Shown here one piece after another: positions 6,364 through 8,852 of a DNA stretch of 8,852 bases. Below the pieces are notes generated by a model that was not told the origin of the DNA, did no database searches, and worked only from the letters and a program-made list of their open reading frames with translations. Made by a program: the position numbers and the translations under genes. Source of the stretch: Candidatus Gastranaerophilales bacterium (GTDB lineage Bacteria > Cyanobacteriota > Vampirovibrionia > Gastranaerophilales > Gastranaerophilaceae); NCBI GenBank assembly GCA_947628355.1, contig CANQZO010000074.1, positions 1 to 8,852 on the forward strand, written 5' to 3'. The stretch's first letter is position 1, and every line of letters starts with the position of its first letter.

Positions 6364-6719
6364 TAATTATGAGTGCGTTTTAATATAAAATAGATAAGAA
6401 ATTTAATAAAAAAATACATTATATATATTTTTTTTTATTGTTTAAAATTATAACACAAAATCAGGATATATACTTTTAGCAATCTATATTGCTATATAGA
6501 TAGTTATGATAATATTCAATTTGACAACGCGTCAACCATAGGGAATGTAATTTATAAATATCAAGAAAAAAACTTGTACTTTTTCACATATTAAAAAAAT
6601 AAACGTAATGATTATTAAACACATTTTTTGAAAAATAATAACAAAAAAACTTTACAAATTATCAATTTGTAATTTCAAATTGTTTTTTTATAAATATTAA
6701 AAGAATGGAAGGAGAAAAA
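6364..6719. other. Long non-coding region with several inverted repeats
   Basis: A stretch of 356 bases without a credible gene. It is extremely AT-rich, with long A and T runs. Three perfect inverted repeats stand out. ATCTATAT and ATATAGAT (6482-6501) flank TGCT. TTGAC and GTCAA (6521-6535) flank AACGC. TTACAAATT and AATTTGTAA (6652-6672) flank ATC. The middle one lies in the only GC-richer patch and its left arm resembles a -35 box (TTGACA), with TGTAAT at 6546-6551 as a poor match 19 bases on. No terminator for the upstream operon is obvious. The region most likely holds the promoter and a long leader of the gene at 6720. Confidence 0.55.
6652..6689 (+). promoter_or_regulatory. Attenuator-like pair of mutually exclusive hairpins
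   Basis: Hairpin 1 pairs TTACAAATT (6652-6660) with AATTTGTAA (6664-6672). Hairpin 2 pairs CAATTTG (6663-6669) with CAAATTG (6676-6682) and is followed at once by seven T residues (6683-6689), like an intrinsic terminator. The two share 6664-6669 and cannot form together. Both stems are AT-rich and weak, so this is a candidate only. The T-run ends 30 bases before the start codon at 6720. Confidence 0.35.
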
Positions 6720-7367
6720 ATGACTATTCAATGGACACCGACAAATAAGCCGACTTTGGAATATAAAAGTACAAAAGACGGTAAAACATATTGTGCTAAG
6801 CAGTTAACGGGTACAGAAAACGGAAAAAGCATAACAGGAATGTATGTTTATGATAAATCCGCAAAACCTGATATGTTAGGTAATATACAAGGCGAGTTCA
6901 TGTCAGTTCCTACTTTTATTGAAAAAATGGCAAAAGAATTACCAACAATCAATGCTGATTTAGCTAAACAATATAATCCAAACATTCAAACAATGAGTGC
7001 TGAGGAAAAATTTGATAAAGCATTTAATTCAGGTGTTCCGCTTTCTGACGACAAAATTTTAATAAGACCTTCTATTATGTTTACGGGGAGTCATAAAATT
7101 GAAAGAAATCAAGATGGTACTTATACTTTAACAACAACTTCTTATGTGGGCGGATATAAACATGAGCCTCAGATTAAGCAACTAACAGAAGATGAATTAT
7201 ATCATGACAAAGGTTTATGCGGAGGCAGCATTAAAAAATTAGACGATAATTCTTATGAAGTTACTTATTATACATCTTCTAATTATAAAGAACATGAAAT
7301 GACAACTGAAGTTATGGATAAAAAGACTTGCATCGACTTTTTAAAAACTCATTGTCTGTATATATAA
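6720..7367 (+). CDS. Uncharacterised cytoplasmic protein, 215 residues
   Basis: I do not recognise this protein. It has no signal peptide or membrane segment and is rich in Lys, Thr and Tyr. It looks largely beta-stranded at both ends, with a helical middle (about 62-105). There are four cysteines (25, 167, 204, 212). Two C-terminal stretches resemble each other: KIERNQDGTYTLTT (126-139) and KKLDDNSYEVTYYT (172-185). Each is followed by a lysine-rich strand and an acidic helix start, which suggests a duplicated beta-hairpin unit. AAGGAG (6709-6714), five bases upstream, fixes the ATG at 6720. The in-frame ATG at 6705 would place the ribosome site inside the gene. It is monocistronic, with a long upstream leader and a strong terminator. 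Confidence 0.75.
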   Translation: MTIQWTPTNKPTLEYKSTKDGKTYCAKQLTGTENGKSITGMYVYDKSAKPDMLGNIQGEFMSVPTFIEKMAKELPTINADLAKQYNPNIQTMSAEEKFDKAFNSGVPLSDDKILIRPSIMFTGSHKIERNQDGTYTLTTTSYVGGYKHEPQIKQLTEDELYHDKGLCGGSIKKLDDNSYEVTYYTSSNYKEHEMTTEVMDKKTCIDFLKTHCLYI

Positions 7368-7375
7368 TAAAATAC

Positions 7376-7412
7376 AAAAAACTGTCTTATAAAAATAAGA
7401 CAGTTTTTTTTT
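7376..7412. terminator. Bidirectional intrinsic terminator
   Basis: A perfect ten-base stem, ACTGTCTTAT (7381-7390) with ATAAGACAGT (7395-7404), closes an AAAA loop. Five A residues precede it and nine T residues (7404-7412) follow. It lies between the convergent stops at 7367 and 7428 and can end transcription from both sides. Confidence 0.95.
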
Positions 7413-7427
7413 ACAATGATAAATTAA

Positions 7428-8798
7428 CTATTTAGCAAGGTATTCATTAATAGCTTTAGCTGCGCGTTTGCCTGCACCCATTGCATTAATTGCAGTAGAT
7501 GAACCCGTCGGAGCTACGTCACCGCCTGCATATACTCCGTCAATAGAAGTTTCGCCCGTTTCGGCATTAATAATAATGTAACCTTTCGGGTTTGTTTCCA
7601 AGTCCATATTATCTCTAAGCATGGAAGCCTGTATTGTAGGGTTAGGACCTGTACCTAAAGCAACAACAACGGTATCAACATCTAAATCCATTGTTTTACC
7701 TGTCGGTATTGGTTTTCTTCTTCCTGATTCATCAGGTTCACCGAGTTCCATTATTTCAAACTGCATACCGCCTACATAACCTTCATTATTATAAATTTGT
7801 TTCGGTGCATGTAAGAATTGGAAAATTACCCCTTCTTCTTTAGCATGGCGGATTTCTTCCAATCTTGCGGGGAGTTCTGCTTCCGTACGTCTGTACATAA
7901 TATAAACTTTTTTAAATCCTATTCTTACGGCAACTCTAGCTGCGTCCATTGCCACGTTACCGCCGCCGATAATAGCAGCTTTTTCGCCGACTCTTATAGG
8001 AGTTGGTGTTTCTTCCAAGTTTGCCTGCATTAAGTTAACACGGGTTAAAAATTCGTTAGCGGAATATACTCCGTTTAAGTTTTCACCGGGGATTCCCATC
8101 ATTTTCGGAAGTCCTGCCCCGGAGCCTATAACGATTGCGTCAAAACCGTCATCTTTTAATTGTTTAACGGTAATAGATTTACCGACAACAACATTAGTAA
8201 CGAATTTAACCCCCATAGCTTTTAAATTTGATATTTCTTTATCCAAGAATGTTCTGGGGAGTCTGAATGGAGGAATACCGTATCTTAAAACACCACCGAG
8301 TTTATGTAATGCTTCAAACACAACAACTTCGTGTCCTGCACGGCGCAAATCAGCAGCTGCAGTAATACCTGCACAGCCTGAACCTATAATTGCAACTTTT
8401 TTACCCGTTTCTTTTATTTCGCCAATCTGAGCATTTGTAGCGTCGCCGACATATCTTTCTAATGCCCCGATTGCGATTGGTTCTGATTTAATACCTAAAA
8501 CGCATTTCCCCTCACATTGACGTTCCTGCGGACATACCCTGCCGCAAACAGAAGGAAGCAAGCTGGATTCTCTAATTACTTCACCTGCTTTTTCAATATT
8601 TCCTTCTTTTAATTCGTGGATAAATCCCGGAATATTTATATTTACAGGGCAGCCCTGAACACATCTGGGGTTTTTACAATTTAAACATCTTGATGCTTCA
8701 AGTTTTGCCTGTTCATCCGTTAAATTAGACTCTACCGCGTCAAAATTTGTACGTCTTACCATAGGGTCTTGCTCGTGTTGTCTTTGTCTTACTGCCAT
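7428..8798 (-). CDS. gltD: NADPH-dependent glutamate synthase small subunit-type oxidoreductase
   Basis: A complete 456-residue FAD and iron-sulfur oxidoreductase. The N-terminal domain carries two four-cysteine sets for [4Fe-4S] clusters: C38, C41, C46, C50 and C85, C89, C95, C99. The FAD-binding Rossmann motif is GSGCAG (139-144), followed by the LGGVLRYGIP block (167-176). The second Rossmann domain has GGGNVAMDAAR (278-288) and MYRRTEAELPAR (301-312) for NADPH. GVYAGGDV (422-428 region) completes the FAD site. The protein moves electrons from NADPH to the glutamine-dependent glutamate synthase large subunit, so it serves nitrogen assimilation. The same fold and length occur in the so-called homotetrameric glutamate synthase and in the NfnB/SudA subunit of ferredoxin:NADP oxidoreductases. 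Sequence alone does not separate these, and the partner gene is not in the window. AAGG lies eight bases before the ATG. No key residue is missing. Confidence 0.92.
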   Translation of the reverse strand: MAVRQRQHEQDPMVRRTNFDAVESNLTDEQAKLEASRCLNCKNPRCVQGCPVNINIPGFIHELKEGNIEKAGEVIRESSLLPSVCGRVCPQERQCEGKCVLGIKSEPIAIGALERYVGDATNAQIGEIKETGKKVAIIGSGCAGITAAADLRRAGHEVVVFEALHKLGGVLRYGIPPFRLPRTFLDKEISNLKAMGVKFVTNVVVGKSITVKQLKDDGFDAIVIGSGAGLPKMMGIPGENLNGVYSANEFLTRVNLMQANLEETPTPIRVGEKAAIIGGGNVAMDAARVAVRIGFKKVYIMYRRTEAELPARLEEIRHAKEEGVIFQFLHAPKQIYNNEGYVGGMQFEIMELGEPDESGRRKPIPTGKTMDLDVDTVVVALGTGPNPTIQASMLRDNMDLETNPKGYIIINAETGETSIDGVYAGGDVAPTGSSTAINAMGAGKRAAKAINEYLAK

Positions 8799-8829
8799 AT
8801 TTTTTTCCTTTTTACTTAATCTTTATTTT

Positions 8830-8835
8830 ATTATA
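8830..8835 (-). promoter_or_regulatory. Probable -10 box for the glutamate synthase gene
   Basis: TATAAT on the minus strand, 31 bases upstream of the ATG at 8798. The 17 bases behind it reach exactly the window edge, so the -35 box cannot be seen. It suggests this gene starts its own transcript rather than following an upstream gene. Confidence 0.45.
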
Positions 8836-8852
8836 CTATAAAGATAATCATG

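Noticed and set aside
6521..6560. Riboswitch (such as a GEMM-type cyclic-di-GMP aptamer) in the GC-richer patch upstream of the orphan gene
   Set aside because: The conserved GEMM core strings are absent, and no other aptamer signature that I know is visible.
7818..8033. Plus-strand open frame inside the glutamate synthase gene
   Set aside because: It is wholly antisense to well-conserved coding sequence, has no ribosome site and encodes nothing recognisable.

Overview
This is a strongly AT-rich bacterial chromosome segment. It carries complete genes on both strands, short intergenic gaps, standard-code reading frames and clear Shine-Dalgarno sites. My best guess for the source is a gut-type Vampirovibrionia/Melainabacteria lineage (Gastranaerophilales, sister to Cyanobacteria). 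The guess rests on the low GC, an omega-like subunit that resembles the cyanobacterial form, and a large uncharacterised protein with an N-terminal YKG motif that I associate from memory with that group. No rRNA or marker that would settle taxonomy is present, so this is inference.

Layout, left to right. At 161-388 (+) is a 75-residue Cro/C1-type DNA-binding protein. It converges on a secreted kelch-like beta-propeller gene (488-1939, -), with a degenerate palindromic repeat (456-479) in the gap. The propeller gene has a promoter whose -35/-10 spacer contains nine consecutive G residues, a layout typical of phase-variable promoters. Behind it, 2018-2134 holds a GC-richer patch with overlapping hairpins. 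Next is a 512-residue membrane-associated protein (2135-3673, -) that appears to be built from an internal duplication. Divergent from it, behind a good promoter, is rpsT (ribosomal protein S20, 3864-4136, +). An intrinsic terminator that can work both ways separates rpsT from a converging omega-like subunit gene (rpoZ, 4202-4444, -). The gap 4445-4730 carries three related copies of a short CATG-containing repeat.

A two-gene unit follows: a TPR protein (4731-5306, +) and, 28 bases later, a polytopic membrane protein of the lysylphosphatidylglycerol synthase TM/YbhN family (5335-6363, +). A 356-base non-coding stretch (6364-6719) holds several inverted repeats, including two mutually exclusive hairpins ending in a T-run just before an unrecognised 215-residue gene (6720-7367, +). 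That gene converges, across a strong bidirectional terminator, on a complete NADPH-dependent glutamate synthase small-subunit-type flavoprotein (7428-8798, -).

The window mixes housekeeping genes (rpsT, rpoZ-like, glutamate synthase) with lineage-specific surface or membrane genes. I see no phage, transposase, CRISPR or toxin-antitoxin module. The most interesting signals are the G9 promoter of the propeller gene, the internal duplication in the 512-residue protein and the attenuator-like leader at 6652-6689.
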